A DNA stretch of 64,000 nt from Bordetella genomosp. 2 (GCF_002261345.1 NZ_NEVT01000003.1:558001-622000), one strand, 5' to 3'; numbered from the stretch's first letter, positions 17,280 to 26,335 are shown. Translations and numbers: made by a program. Notes: generated from the sequence alone by a model not told the origin.

Positions 17280-18785
17280 GTGTATCCGATTGACTTCTTT
17301 CTCCGGGCAGCCGCCCGCTATCCCGGGCGCATCGCGCTGGACACGCCGCAGGGCGCCTGGACCTACGCGCGGCTGCGCGACGAAGTGCAGGCGCTGGGCG
17401 CGGCCCTGCAGGCGCTGGATCCCGCCCCGCAGAGCCGGGTGGCGATCTGCGCCGGCAATACCGCGCAGCACGCGGTGGCCCTGCTGGCGGTGCTGGCGGC
17501 CGGCAAGGTCTGGGTGCCGCTGAACTACCGCAGCACCGCGCCGGAGATCGCGCGCATCGTCGCAGCGACCGAGCCCGGTATCGTGATCACCGACCAGGTC
17601 GGCGCGCCATTGGTGCAAGGCGCGGCGTCGGTGCACGTGCGCCTGGACGCCAGCCAGGGCGACCTGTCGCTGGCAAGCCTGCTGCAAGCCTACGCGGGGC
17701 GCGCGCCGGTCCGTTGCGAGCCCGGTACCGATGCCACCCAGGCCATCAAGTTCACCGGCGGCACGACCGGCCTGCCCAAGGGCGTGATGCAGCCGTACCG
17801 CGCCTGGAATGCCGTCATCGTCAACCAGATCCACGCCTGGCAGCTGACCAGCGAAGACCGCTATGTCGTGGCCGCGCCGGTGACGCACGGGACGTCGACT
17901 TATCTGTTGCCCGTGCTGGCGCAGGGCGGCACCCACCTGTTCCTGGCGGAATCCTCGCCGGCGGCCATTACCGCGGCGTTCCGCGAGCGCGGCGGCACGC
18001 TGGCCTTCATGCCGCCCACGCTGATCTACATGCTGATGGCGCAGCCCGGCGTGTCGCGGGCGGATTTCCCGCGCCTGCGCAACCTGATCTACGGCGGCGC
18101 GCCCATGCCGGTGGAAAAGTTCGAGCAGGTGCGCGACTTCTTCGGCCCGGTGGTGGGCGCGACCTACGGCCAGACCGAATCGCCGCAGATCGTTACCGCC
18201 ATTACCCCGGCCGAGCTGGCCGAGCCGGCCAACCTGGGGTCGGCGGGGCGCGCCACCTGGTTTTCCGAGTTCGCCATCATGGACCGCGAGGGCCGCCTGC
18301 TGCCGGCCGGGCAGGCGGGCGAAGTGGTGGTGCGCGGCGACCTGGTCATGACGGGCTACTGGCGCCTGCCGAACAAGACCGCCGAGACCATCGTCGACGG
18401 CTGGCTGCACACCGGCGATGTGGGCGTGGTCGACGAGCGCGGCTATCTGTATATCAAGGACCGCCTGCGCGACGTCATCATCACGGGGGGCTTCAACGTC
18501 TATCCCATCGACGTCGAGAATGCCCTGGCCCGGCATCCGGCCGTCTACGAGTGCGCGGTGTTCGGCATCCCCGACGATAAATGGGGCGAGGCCGTGCAGG
18601 CGGCGGTGCAGTTCCATGGCGGCGCCAGCGCCGAGCCGCAGGAACTGATGGCCTTCGTCCGCGACAAGCTCGGACCCGTGCATACGCCCAAGCGCATCCA
18701 TGTTTTCGCCAGCCTGCCGCGTTCGTCCGTGGGCAAGGTGCTCAAGAACGTCGTCCGGGATTCCGTCATCAAGGAGATCGCATGA
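17280..18785 (+). CDS. AMP-forming acyl-CoA synthetase (AMP-binding enzyme)
   Basis: A 501-residue member of the acyl-adenylate superfamily, forming an acyl-CoA from a carboxylic acid, ATP and CoA. Motifs: P-loop-like FTGGTTGLPKGVMQ near residues 161-174, YGQTESP near 297, YLYIKDRLRDVIITGGFNVY near 391-410, and the C-terminal catalytic Lys region SVGKVLKNVVRD. GTG at 17280 is chosen because AGGAG precedes it by a few bases. It is translationally coupled (ATGA) to the citryl-CoA-lyase-like gene. The acid is unknown; the operon suggests a short branched or hydroxylated acid. Confidence 0.93.
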   Translation: MYPIDFFLRAAARYPGRIALDTPQGAWTYARLRDEVQALGAALQALDPAPQSRVAICAGNTAQHAVALLAVLAAGKVWVPLNYRSTAPEIARIVAATEPGIVITDQVGAPLVQGAASVHVRLDASQGDLSLASLLQAYAGRAPVRCEPGTDATQAIKFTGGTTGLPKGVMQPYRAWNAVIVNQIHAWQLTSEDRYVVAAPVTHGTSTYLLPVLAQGGTHLFLAESSPAAITAAFRERGGTLAFMPPTLIYMLMAQPGVSRADFPRLRNLIYGGAPMPVEKFEQVRDFFGPVVGATYGQTESPQIVTAITPAELAEPANLGSAGRATWFSEFAIMDREGRLLPAGQAGEVVVRGDLVMTGYWRLPNKTAETIVDGWLHTGDVGVVDERGYLYIKDRLRDVIITGGFNVYPIDVENALARHPAVYECAVFGIPDDKWGEAVQAAVQFHGGASAEPQELMAFVRDKLGPVHTPKRIHVFASLPRSSVGKVLKNVVRDSVIKEIA

Positions 18786-19564
18786 ACCGCCCCGTCACCC
18801 GCCTGTGCGCCCACCACCTGGAGGGCATGTCGTACCGCGACGCCGACCTGGTCGAGGACCTGATCGGCAAGAAAACCTTCACCGAAGTCATGTTCTCGCA
18901 GATCATGGGCCGCGAGGCGCGGCCGGTCGATTTGCGCATCGTCGACGCGGTGCTCATCACCTTGATGGAGCACGGCCTGACCCCCAGCGCCATTGCCACC
19001 CGCGTCGTCTACATGAGCGCCCCGGAGAACCTGCAGGGCGCCGTGGCCGCCGGCCTGATGGCCGTAGGCAGCAGTTTCGTGGGCACCATGGAGAACTGCT
19101 CGCAGCTGCTCGACCAGATCCTGCGGGCGGACGACCCCGCCGCCGAGGCGCGCGCCATCGTGCAAACTCATCGCCAGGCCAGCAAGCCGTTGCCCGGTTT
19201 CGGCCATCACCTGCACAAGCCGGACGATCCGCGCTCCATCAAGCTGCTGCAGCTGGCGCGCGCCGAGCCCGACCTGCAAGGCAAGTGGGTCGGGGCGCTG
19301 GAGCTGCTGGCCCGCACGGTGGACGAGGTGTACGGCCGCCACATCACGATCAATGCCACCGGGGCGGTGGCGGCCCTGCTGGGCGAGATCGGCATCCCCA
19401 CCACGCTGATGCGCGGTTTCGCCGTCATCTCGCGCGCCGCCGGCCTGGTCTCGCACGTGGCCGAAGAGCAGCAATGCCCCGCCGGCCGCTACATCTGGGA
19501 AACCATCGACCGCGCCATTCCTTATGTGGGCGCCGGGAAATCCGCGCATCACGAGGAGGGCTGA
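18782..19564 (+). CDS. citryl-CoA lyase-like, short citrate-synthase-superfamily protein
   Basis: A 260-residue protein of the citrate-synthase fold, much shorter than true citrate synthase (about 430). It keeps the core active-site region: KPLPGFGHHLHKPDDPRSIK (near residues 138-157) with the catalytic His, and the upstream AAGLMAVGSSFVGTMENCSQ. Such short forms are usually annotated citryl-CoA lyases, cleaving an acyl-CoA into acetyl-CoA (or propionyl-CoA) and an oxo acid. It lies after an acyl-CoA synthetase and before two SDRs, so retro-Claisen cleavage of an activated substrate is plausible. Substrate not assigned. Confidence 0.8.
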   Translation: MNRPVTRLCAHHLEGMSYRDADLVEDLIGKKTFTEVMFSQIMGREARPVDLRIVDAVLITLMEHGLTPSAIATRVVYMSAPENLQGAVAAGLMAVGSSFVGTMENCSQLLDQILRADDPAAEARAIVQTHRQASKPLPGFGHHLHKPDDPRSIKLLQLARAEPDLQGKWVGALELLARTVDEVYGRHITINATGAVAALLGEIGIPTTLMRGFAVISRAAGLVSHVAEEQQCPAGRYIWETIDRAIPYVGAGKSAHHEEG

Positions 19565-19566
19565 AC

Positions 19567-20322
19567 ATGGCGAGCGTCGCGACTCACCCCGGCGCGGGCA
19601 AGCCGGTCGCGCTGGTGACCGGCGGCAGCGCCGGCATCGGGCGCGCCATTACCGAGCGCCTGCTGCAGGACGGCTACGAGGTCGTCAACTTCGACCTGCG
19701 GGCGCCCGCCGCGCAATTGCCGGGCGAAGCCTACGTCGCGGTCGACCTATGCGACGTCGACGCCACGCGGCAGGCCGTGGCGACGCTGGCGGCCGAACGC
19801 GAAGTCCTGTACCTGGTCAACAATGCCGGCACGGTGCGGCCGGCATTGCTGGAAGACGCCACGCCGGACGACCTGGCGGTCGTCACGGCCTTGAACATCC
19901 GCGCGCCCATGCTGTTGATGCAGGGCCTGCTGCCGGGCATGCGGCGGCGCCAGTTCGGGCGGGTCGTGAACATCGCCAGCCGCGCCGCGCTGGGCAAGAC
20001 CGAGCGCACGGTCTATGCCGCCACCAAGGCCGGCCTGCTGGGCATGACGCGCACCTGGGCGCTGGAAATGGGCGGCGACGGCATCACCGTGAACGCGATC
20101 GGTCCCGGGCCCATCGCCACCGAGCTGTTCGAACGGGTCAACCCGCCGGGCGCCCCGCAGACCGAACGCATCCGCGCCAGCATCCCGGTGCGGCGCATGG
20201 GCACGCCCGCCGACATCGCCCACGCGGCGGCATCCTTGCTGGACCCGCGCGCCGGCTTCATTACCGGCCAGGTGCTGTATGTATGCGGCGGCATGACCGT
20301 CGGACTGGGGAACGTGGCATGA
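19567..20322 (+). CDS. SDR-family oxidoreductase (first of two)
   Basis: A 251-residue classical short-chain dehydrogenase/reductase. Nucleotide motif VALVTGGSAGIGRAI near residues 14-28, NNAG near 82, and catalytic Ser/Tyr/Lys (NIASRAALG and YAATK, spaced 12 residues). A strand ending VNFDLRAP favours NAD over NADP from the Asp at the second strand. It starts 2 nt after the citryl-CoA-lyase-like gene and overlaps the next SDR by 4 nt. It probably oxidises a hydroxyacyl or alcohol intermediate of the operon's pathway. Confidence 0.9.
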   Translation: MASVATHPGAGKPVALVTGGSAGIGRAITERLLQDGYEVVNFDLRAPAAQLPGEAYVAVDLCDVDATRQAVATLAAEREVLYLVNNAGTVRPALLEDATPDDLAVVTALNIRAPMLLMQGLLPGMRRRQFGRVVNIASRAALGKTERTVYAATKAGLLGMTRTWALEMGGDGITVNAIGPGPIATELFERVNPPGAPQTERIRASIPVRRMGTPADIAHAAASLLDPRAGFITGQVLYVCGGMTVGLGNVA

Positions 20323-21161
20323 ACGACGATCTTAATGACTGGCGGGCCTTGCTGCCCGCCGCCAGTTCCCGGCTGGCCGGCAAAGTGGCGTTGGTGGCGG
20401 GCGGCGGCTCGAGCGGGCCGGGCTGGAGCATCGGCAAGGCATGCTGCGCCACGCTGGCCCGCCACGGCGCCAGCGTGTGCGTACTGGATGCCAGCCTCGA
20501 CGCCGCGCGCGACGCCCTGGACGCGGTGCAGGCGCTGGGCGGCCAGGGCATGGCGCTGCAGGCCGACGTGGCCGATGCCGAGGCCATGCGGCAGGCCGTG
20601 CACGCCGTCATGCAGCGCCATGGCCGGCTCGATATCCTGCAGGCCAACGCCGGCATCGGCAAGGTCGGAGGCCCGGAAGAGATCGACATGGCCGACTGGG
20701 AGCGTATCCAGAAAGTCAACGTCGACAGCCTGCTGGTGGCCAGCCGGCTGGTGCTGCCCATCATGCGCGAGCAGGGCGGCGGGGCCATCGTGGCGGTGTC
20801 GTCGGTGGCCGGCCTGCGCTACCTGGGGTATCCGCACCTGGCCTACAACGTGACCAAGGCGGCGGTCATCCATTTCGCCCGCATGATCGCCCAGCAGTAC
20901 GCCGCGCACGGCATCCGCGCCAACACCGTGGTGCCGGGCCTGATCGACACGCCGCGCGTGCGCCATACCGTGGCGCGCATGTTCTCGGCCGACGATTTCG
21001 ACCAGGCCAGGGCGGCGCGCGACCGGCAGGTGCCCATGGGCCGCATGGGCACGCCCTGGGAGGTAGCCAACGCGGTGGCCTTCCTGGCGTCCGACGAGGC
21101 GGCCTACATCACCGGCACGGAACTGGTGGTCGATGGCGGGCTGATCGGCAAGTACGCCTGA
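20319..21161 (+). CDS. SDR-family oxidoreductase (second of two)
   Basis: A 280-residue classical SDR with a somewhat divergent nucleotide motif (VALVAGGGSSGPGWSIGKA near residues 24-42; an extra loop compared with TGxxxGIG), NAG near 109, and an active site SSVAG plus YNVTK. The C-terminal PWEVANAVAFLASDEAAYIT and GTELVVDGG are typical. VLDASLD at the second strand suggests NAD. It starts by ATGA overlap with the first SDR. Two dehydrogenases in series would fit sequential oxidation of a side chain or a pair of epimers. Confidence 0.9.
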   Translation: MNDDLNDWRALLPAASSRLAGKVALVAGGGSSGPGWSIGKACCATLARHGASVCVLDASLDAARDALDAVQALGGQGMALQADVADAEAMRQAVHAVMQRHGRLDILQANAGIGKVGGPEEIDMADWERIQKVNVDSLLVASRLVLPIMREQGGGAIVAVSSVAGLRYLGYPHLAYNVTKAAVIHFARMIAQQYAAHGIRANTVVPGLIDTPRVRHTVARMFSADDFDQARAARDRQVPMGRMGTPWEVANAVAFLASDEAAYITGTELVVDGGLIGKYA

Positions 21162-21264
21162 ATTCCGGATTTCCGCATTTCCCTTTGCCGCCGCCTGCGC
21201 GGGGCGGCCGTTCGTCCTTGCTTGATCCCGACTCACGACAGCAGTGTTTATCAGGAGAATTGCA

Positions 21265-22260
21265 ATGTGGAATTACCGCAGCATCAAATCATTGGCGCAA
21301 CTGGCCGTCTTGGCCGTCGGACTGGCGGGCGCCGTGCCGGCCGGCGCCCAGGACTCGTATCCGCAACGCCCGGTCACGATCATCGTCGCATTCGCCCCGG
21401 GGGGCGCGACCGACGTGCTGGCCCGCAAGCTGGCGCAAAAGCTGGGCGATCACTACAAGCAATCATTCGTGGTCGAGAACAAGCCGGGGGCGGGAGGCAA
21501 TATCGGCACGGCTTACGCGGCGCGCGCCAAGCCCGACGGCTACACCTTGTACCTGGGCACCGTCGCCTCGCACGGCGTGGCGCCCAATCTATACAAGAAC
21601 ACCGGCTACGACCCTGTCCGGGATTTCACCCCGATCGGGCTGATCGCGGCCAGCCCGCAGATCGTGGTGGTGAACAAGGATTCGCCGCTCCGCTCGGTGG
21701 GCGACCTGGTGCAGCACGGCCAGAGCGATAGCGCGACCTATGCGTCGTCCGGCGCCGGCACCACCATTCATCTGGCCGGCGAGATGTTCAACATCAAGGC
21801 GGGAACCAAGATGGAGCATGTCCCGTTCTCGGGCAGCGGTCCCGCGGTCAATGCCCTGCTGGGCGGCCATGTGGACGTCATGTTCGACGATATGCCGTCG
21901 TCCGCGCCGCACGTGAAGGCCGGCAGCCTGCGCGGGCTGGCGGTCACGGGGACCCAGCGCTCGCCGCTGTTCCCTGATCTGCCCACGCTGTCCGAAGCAG
22001 GCGCGCCGTACGGACTGGCGGGGTTCGATGTGTCGGCGTGGTTTTTCCTGGGGGCGCCGGCCGGCATTCCGGATGGCGTCGCCGATTCGCTCAACCAGGC
22101 GCTCAATGCGATCCTGGTCGAAGACGATATGAAAAGCTACGCCGCCGAGCGCGGCGCCCAGACCTTGCCGGGCACGCGCCAGCAAGCTGCGCAGTTCATC
22201 GCCGGCGAGCTGAAGAAATGGAACGAGATCATTACCGTGGGCAATATCCCCAAACTGTGA
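21265..22260 (+). CDS. Bug-family (TctC-like) periplasmic binding protein, second in the operon
   Basis: A 331-residue receptor with a signal peptide (SLAQLAVLAVGLAGAVPAGA, cut near residue 28) and mature start QDSYPQRPVTIIVAFAPGG. Bug landmarks: FVVENKPGAGGNIGTAYAAR and HVPFSGSGPAVNALLGGHVD. The ATG at 21265 is preceded by AGGAGA at good spacing; an in-frame ATG at 21244 lacks one. The gap of 103 nt before it is the largest in the operon, so a weak internal promoter is possible. Two different receptors in one operon point to two related ligands. Confidence 0.93.
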   Translation: MWNYRSIKSLAQLAVLAVGLAGAVPAGAQDSYPQRPVTIIVAFAPGGATDVLARKLAQKLGDHYKQSFVVENKPGAGGNIGTAYAARAKPDGYTLYLGTVASHGVAPNLYKNTGYDPVRDFTPIGLIAASPQIVVVNKDSPLRSVGDLVQHGQSDSATYASSGAGTTIHLAGEMFNIKAGTKMEHVPFSGSGPAVNALLGGHVDVMFDDMPSSAPHVKAGSLRGLAVTGTQRSPLFPDLPTLSEAGAPYGLAGFDVSAWFFLGAPAGIPDGVADSLNQALNAILVEDDMKSYAAERGAQTLPGTRQQAAQFIAGELKKWNEIITVGNIPKL

Positions 22261-22306
22261 TGGCGTGAGCCGGCACGCTTGTTTGTTGCGTCTACAGGAG
22301 ACTGTC

Positions 22307-23914
22307 GTGGAGAATCACAATGCCGGCAACGGCGTGGTCGCGCAATGGCGCGACGTGGTCGGGCGCCTGGCCGCCGAGGTCGGCGGCGGGCTGGGACTGA
22401 TGCCGACGCCGCTGGCGCAGGCCTTGCATGCCGCGGCCCAGCCCCAGGACGGGACGGCCGCGCCGGAGGCGGGTCAAGCGGCGCCGGCCGAGCCCGGCTG
22501 GTCCGACTGGTGGGAGCAGCGTGGCCAGCTTGCCGCACGCGCCGTGAGCGCACAGGAGCTGGCGCGCCTTGCGCTGGACCGCCTGGCCCGGGCGCATGCG
22601 GCCACCGCTGCCTGCGTCGAGGTATTGCACGATACCGCCCTGGCGCAGGCGCGCCGGCTGGACCAGCGCCTGGCCGCCGGCGAACCGCCGGGCCCGCTGG
22701 CCGGTATGCCGCTGGCCCACAAAGACCTGTTGCAGCGCGCCGGGCGCCCGTCCGGCTATGGCATGGCGCGCACTGCCGGCGCGGGCGATACCGCCACGGT
22801 GCTGCGCCGCCTCGACGCGGCGGGCGCATTGCACCTGGCGCGGCTGCACATGACCGAGCTGGCCTTCGACCCCTCCGGCGCCAACGCCATGGCCGGCGAT
22901 TGCCGCAATCCATGGGCATCCGCGCATATCCCGGGCGGGTCGTCCAGCGGGTCGGCCGCGGTGGTCGCGGCCGGGGCCGTCCATGGCGCATTGGGCAGCG
23001 ACACCGGCGGATCGATCCGCATCCCGGCGGCGCTGTGCGGCGTCACCGGCCTGAAGCCCACCTTCGGCCTGGTCAGCCGCGCCGGCGCCATGAGCCTCAG
23101 CGCCAGCCTCGATCACCTGGGCCCCATTGCCCGCAGCGCGCGCGATTGCGCCCTGATGCTGCAGGCCATCGCCGGCTACGACATGGCCGACGCCGGCAGT
23201 ATCGCCGCCGTGCGCCGCGACGACTACGCTGCCAACCTGGACGCGCCACTGCGCGGCGTGCGCATCGGCGTGCCGCAGGGCTATTTCGCCGCGGGCCTGC
23301 ACCCCGCCGTGCAGGCCGTCATCGCGCGCAGCCTTGAAACCTTCCGCCTGCTGGGCGCCGACATCCGCGAAGTGCCGGATTTTCCGTACGACGCGGTCAA
23401 CGCGCTGGCCATTCTGATGATCCGGGCCGAGGCGACTGCGCTGTATGAGCGCCTGTTGCGCCCGGACGCCGAACCGGTCTTGGGCGATTTCACGCGCGCG
23501 CGCTTGCGCGAGGGCGTGGCGATTCCCGCAGCGCTGTATTTGCAGGCGCAGGCCTTGCGCGGCCCGCTCGTGCAACGATTCGGCCAGACTGTGCTGGCTG
23601 GCGTCGACGTGCTGCTGGCGCCGGCATTCGCTTTGCCGACACCCCGCATTGAAGAGTTCGCGTCGCTGGACGAGCGCTCGCAGTTCCTGCGCGGCGAGCT
23701 CACCCGCCTGACCCGGCCGATCAATTACCTGGGGCTGCCCGCGTTGGCGCTGCCGGGCGGCGCCTGCCCCGTCGAGGGCGAGGCGGTCGAATTGCCGGTG
23801 GGCTTCCAGCTGATCGGCCGGCCGTATTCCGAAGCGCTGCTGCTGCGCCTGGGGCATGCGTTCCAGAAGGCCACCTCCTGGCACCTGCGCAAGCCGTCGC
23901 TGGCGCAGCAGTAG
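22307..23914 (+). CDS. amidase signature-family hydrolase
   Basis: A 535-residue amidase. The Ser-cisSer-Lys catalytic set is visible: Lys in PLAHKDLLQ (near residue 142), GGSSSGSAAVVAAG (near 211-224) and DTGGSIRIPAALCGVTGLKP (near 236-255). The N-terminal 90 residues are a helical extension without signal peptide. GTG at 22307 follows AGGAG by 6 nt and is preferred to the upstream GTG at 22265. It hydrolyses a carboxamide, so the operon may begin from an amide whose acid is then activated by the synthetase. The substrate is unknown; gatA is unlikely without gatB/C. Confidence 0.9.
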   Translation: MENHNAGNGVVAQWRDVVGRLAAEVGGGLGLMPTPLAQALHAAAQPQDGTAAPEAGQAAPAEPGWSDWWEQRGQLAARAVSAQELARLALDRLARAHAATAACVEVLHDTALAQARRLDQRLAAGEPPGPLAGMPLAHKDLLQRAGRPSGYGMARTAGAGDTATVLRRLDAAGALHLARLHMTELAFDPSGANAMAGDCRNPWASAHIPGGSSSGSAAVVAAGAVHGALGSDTGGSIRIPAALCGVTGLKPTFGLVSRAGAMSLSASLDHLGPIARSARDCALMLQAIAGYDMADAGSIAAVRRDDYAANLDAPLRGVRIGVPQGYFAAGLHPAVQAVIARSLETFRLLGADIREVPDFPYDAVNALAILMIRAEATALYERLLRPDAEPVLGDFTRARLREGVAIPAALYLQAQALRGPLVQRFGQTVLAGVDVLLAPAFALPTPRIEEFASLDERSQFLRGELTRLTRPINYLGLPALALPGGACPVEGEAVELPVGFQLIGRPYSEALLLRLGHAFQKATSWHLRKPSLAQQ

Positions 23915-23938
23915 GCCGCCGCGCCGCGGGCCTGCGTC

Positions 23939-24595
23939 TCAAAGCCCGCGGTGTTCCACCGCAAACTTGATCAGCTCGGCCTGGCCGTCGATGTTGAGCT
24001 TGCGCTTGATATTGAGCCGGTGCGTCTCGACGGTGCGCACCGACAGCCCCAGCGCCTGGGCGATCTGCTTGTTGGCGTGGCCGTCGGCAATGTGGCGCAG
24101 CACGTCGCGCTCGCGCTGCGTCAGCAGCGTGGCCGGCGCGCTGGCCTGCGACAGCCGCAGCGCCGCTGTCGCGCTGAAATAGGTGCGGCCGGTCATGACC
24201 GCGTGGATCGCGGTGACGATTTCCTGCGCGGGCTCGTCCTTGAGCAGGTATCCGCGGGCCCCGGCCTTGACGGCCTGCACCATGTACTCGGCATTGTCGT
24301 GCATGGACAGCACCAGCACGGCGATCTGCGGATATTGCTCATGCAACTGGGCCGTCAGCGCCAGGCCGCCGATGCCGGGCATGTTCAGGTCCATCAGCAC
24401 CAGGTGGGGCAGGGTGCCGCCGTGCGGGTCGGCCGCCAGGCAGTCCTGCAGGAAGGCCAGCGCGGCCGCCGGGTTGCCGGCCTCGCCCACGACCTCCAGG
24501 CGCGGCACGGTTTCCAGGCGCAGGCGCAAGCCGTCGCGCACCAGGGGGTGGTCGTCGACCAGCAACAGCCGGATGGTGTCGGCGGCGGGGCTCAT
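23939..24595 (-). CDS. NarL/LuxR-type response regulator
   Basis: A 218-residue response regulator. The receiver domain has D14/D15, phospho-acceptor D69 (VLMDLNMPG) and a conserved Lys in YLLKDE. The LuxR-type HTH (LTQRERDVLRHIADGHANKQ then IAQALGLSVRTVETHRLNIK) covers about residues 150-200. It is coupled to the histidine kinase upstream by an ATGA overlap. The start at 24595 gives MSPAADTIRLLLVDDHPLVR; the longer frame runs into the kinase gene. The likely target is the divergent cstA promoter 1.7 kb away, where repeated half-sites are visible. Confidence 0.93.
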   Translation of the reverse strand: MSPAADTIRLLLVDDHPLVRDGLRLRLETVPRLEVVGEAGNPAAALAFLQDCLAADPHGGTLPHLVLMDLNMPGIGGLALTAQLHEQYPQIAVLVLSMHDNAEYMVQAVKAGARGYLLKDEPAQEIVTAIHAVMTGRTYFSATAALRLSQASAPATLLTQRERDVLRHIADGHANKQIAQALGLSVRTVETHRLNIKRKLNIDGQAELIKFAVEHRGL

Positions 24596-26022
24596 GTCTG
24601 CGGTTCCGGAGCAGGGGCGCCGTCCGCGGCGAGGGGCGGCAGAGGCAGCCATGCCTGCAGGGTGGTGCCCTGGCCGCTGGAATGGCAGGCCAGCGAACCG
24701 GCCAGCGCCGCCATGCGTTCGCGCATGTTGCGCAGGCCGATGCCGCGCAGCGGGTCCTGCTGCACGCCGTCGTAGTCGAAGCCCGCGCCGTCGTCGGCGA
24801 TGGTCAGGCGCAGGCCGCGGTCGCCATAGGCCAGGGTCATGTCGGCGCGCGTGGCGCGGGCATGCCGCAGCACGTTGGTCAAGGCTTCCTGGGTCACGCG
24901 GAACAGCGCGGTGGCGTGCGACTCGGGCAGCGGGCGCACGCGGCCGGTGGTGTGCAGGCGCACCGCCAGCGGCGGCGCGCCGTCTTCGCGCGGCACGGCG
25001 AATTCGCGGCCCAGGTGATCCAGCGCGGCCGGCAGGCCCAGGTCATCGAGCAGCGTCGGGCGCAGGTTGTGCGAGATGCGGCGCACTTCGCCCACGGCGG
25101 TGTTCAGGCGCTCGAGCGCGCCGCCGAGCGGCCGGTCGACGTGGGCGAGCGCCTGCGGGTCTCCGGGGCGCGACTGCCGCAGGCGCTCGCGCGCGGCCTC
25201 CAGCGACAGCTTGATCGATACCAGCACCTGGCTGATGCCGTCGTGCAGTTCGCGCGACAGGCGCGCGCGCTCGTCTTCCTGCGAGCGCACCACTTGCCGC
25301 GCCATCAGCCGCAGCTTGGCGTCGGACTGGCGGTGATCGCTGATGTTCAGCGCCAGCCCGCACGCCGTCACGCCCAGGATCGCCGCCGCGGCAATGCCGG
25401 CGACCCAGGCGAACATGTTGCGGATGTTGGCCTGGGCGGCGGCGTCGATGCGGTCCAGCGCCTGTTCGACGTCGTCCAGATAGATGCCGGTGCCCAGCAT
25501 CCAGCCCCAGCGGTCCAGCACCACCACATAGCCCAGCTTCTCGACGGTCTGGCTGGTGGAGGGTTTTTCCCACAGGTAGCGCACCGCCTCGCCCTGTTGC
25601 CCGCCGCGGCGCGCGGCCGCCAGCAGGTTCTGTATCACCGGCTGGCCGTGGATGTCGCGCCGGTTCAAGAGGTTGCGGCCGACCAGTTCCGGCTGGCGCG
25701 GATGCATGAGGTTGCGGCCCTGCAGGTCGTAGACGAAGAAGTAGCCGTCGTGGCCGAATTCCATCTGCGCCAGCAGGGCGAGGGCCCGTTCGCGCGTGGC
25801 CGCGTCGTCGCCGGCCGCCTGCAGGGGCGCGACGGCGCTATAGGCCAGGCTGACATAGTGGCGCAGTTCGCTTTCCTTGCTGGACAGCCAGGCGTTTTCC
25901 ACGACCTGCTTTTCGCGCTGGGCGAGCTCCAGCCCCTGCATGTAGACCGCGACCGTGATGGCGGCCACCGCCACCAGCAGGGGCACGACGGCCAACAGCA
26001 GAATCTTCAGGCGCAGTTTCAT
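24592..26022 (-). CDS. NarX/DegS-type sensor histidine kinase with single Cache domain
   Basis: A 476-residue inner-membrane kinase. TM1 is near residues 5-27 (ILLLAVVPLLVAVAAITVAV). A periplasmic sCache-type domain follows, with its usual end 'KLGYVVVLDRWGWMLGTGIY'. TM2 is near residues 200-222, then HisKA_3 with the phospho-His in ARLSRELHDGISQVLVSIK, then an HATPase domain (TQEALTNVLRHARA; DDGAGFD). Cache domains of this type sense small carboxylates or similar metabolites. Divergent from cstA, it probably controls that transporter. Confidence 0.92.
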   Translation of the reverse strand: MKLRLKILLLAVVPLLVAVAAITVAVYMQGLELAQREKQVVENAWLSSKESELRHYVSLAYSAVAPLQAAGDDAATRERALALLAQMEFGHDGYFFVYDLQGRNLMHPRQPELVGRNLLNRRDIHGQPVIQNLLAAARRGGQQGEAVRYLWEKPSTSQTVEKLGYVVVLDRWGWMLGTGIYLDDVEQALDRIDAAAQANIRNMFAWVAGIAAAAILGVTACGLALNISDHRQSDAKLRLMARQVVRSQEDERARLSRELHDGISQVLVSIKLSLEAARERLRQSRPGDPQALAHVDRPLGGALERLNTAVGEVRRISHNLRPTLLDDLGLPAALDHLGREFAVPREDGAPPLAVRLHTTGRVRPLPESHATALFRVTQEALTNVLRHARATRADMTLAYGDRGLRLTIADDGAGFDYDGVQQDPLRGIGLRNMRERMAALAGSLACHSSGQGTTLQAWLPLPPLAADGAPAPEPQT

Positions 26023-26140
26023 GAAAAAAAAGGGTCAGGGACACGCGGCGTATTGCGCTGCGCAACGCGCGGCCGGCCTTGCGGCGGTGGCGCGCGGCGC
26101 CCTCGATTTTACGGCTTCGGCGGAATATTGCTGCGCCGCA

Positions 26141-26211
26141 CTGCGTAGTAATACGCAGCGCGCTTGCGTAGTTCCGCGCTTGTTGCGGCTGCGCCGAATC
26201 GAAATACTACG
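26141..26211. promoter_or_regulatory. cluster of TGCGTAGT-type half-sites between the histidine kinase and cstA
   Basis: In the 313-bp gap 26023-26335 the half-site CGTAGTA occurs at 26144-26150, a close inverted copy at 26149-26155 (TAATACG), CGTAGTT at 26167-26173 and inverted CGTAGTA at 26205-26211. The first two form a perfect 7-bp inverted repeat CTGCGTA/TACGCAG with a 4-bp spacer (26141-26158). NarL-type regulators bind such 7-mers, so this is the best candidate target of the adjacent response regulator. I see no other clear element in the gap apart from GGAG before cstA. Confidence 0.6.
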
Positions 26212-26335
26212 GCCTGCGCCGCCAGGGCGCAGCGTGGACGCGCGCGTCCAGCACCGCACAACAACGATTCTGCCCACCCGCAAGACACCCGCGCACACCG
26301 CGCTATCCAGGCGGGAGGCTAGAGGAGCCTTTCTC

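Noticed and set aside
24592-26148. Long open frames antisense to the histidine kinase and to other genes
   Set aside because: High third-position GC gives long stop-free shadows on the opposite strand; their sequences are His/Arg/Gly-rich without domains.
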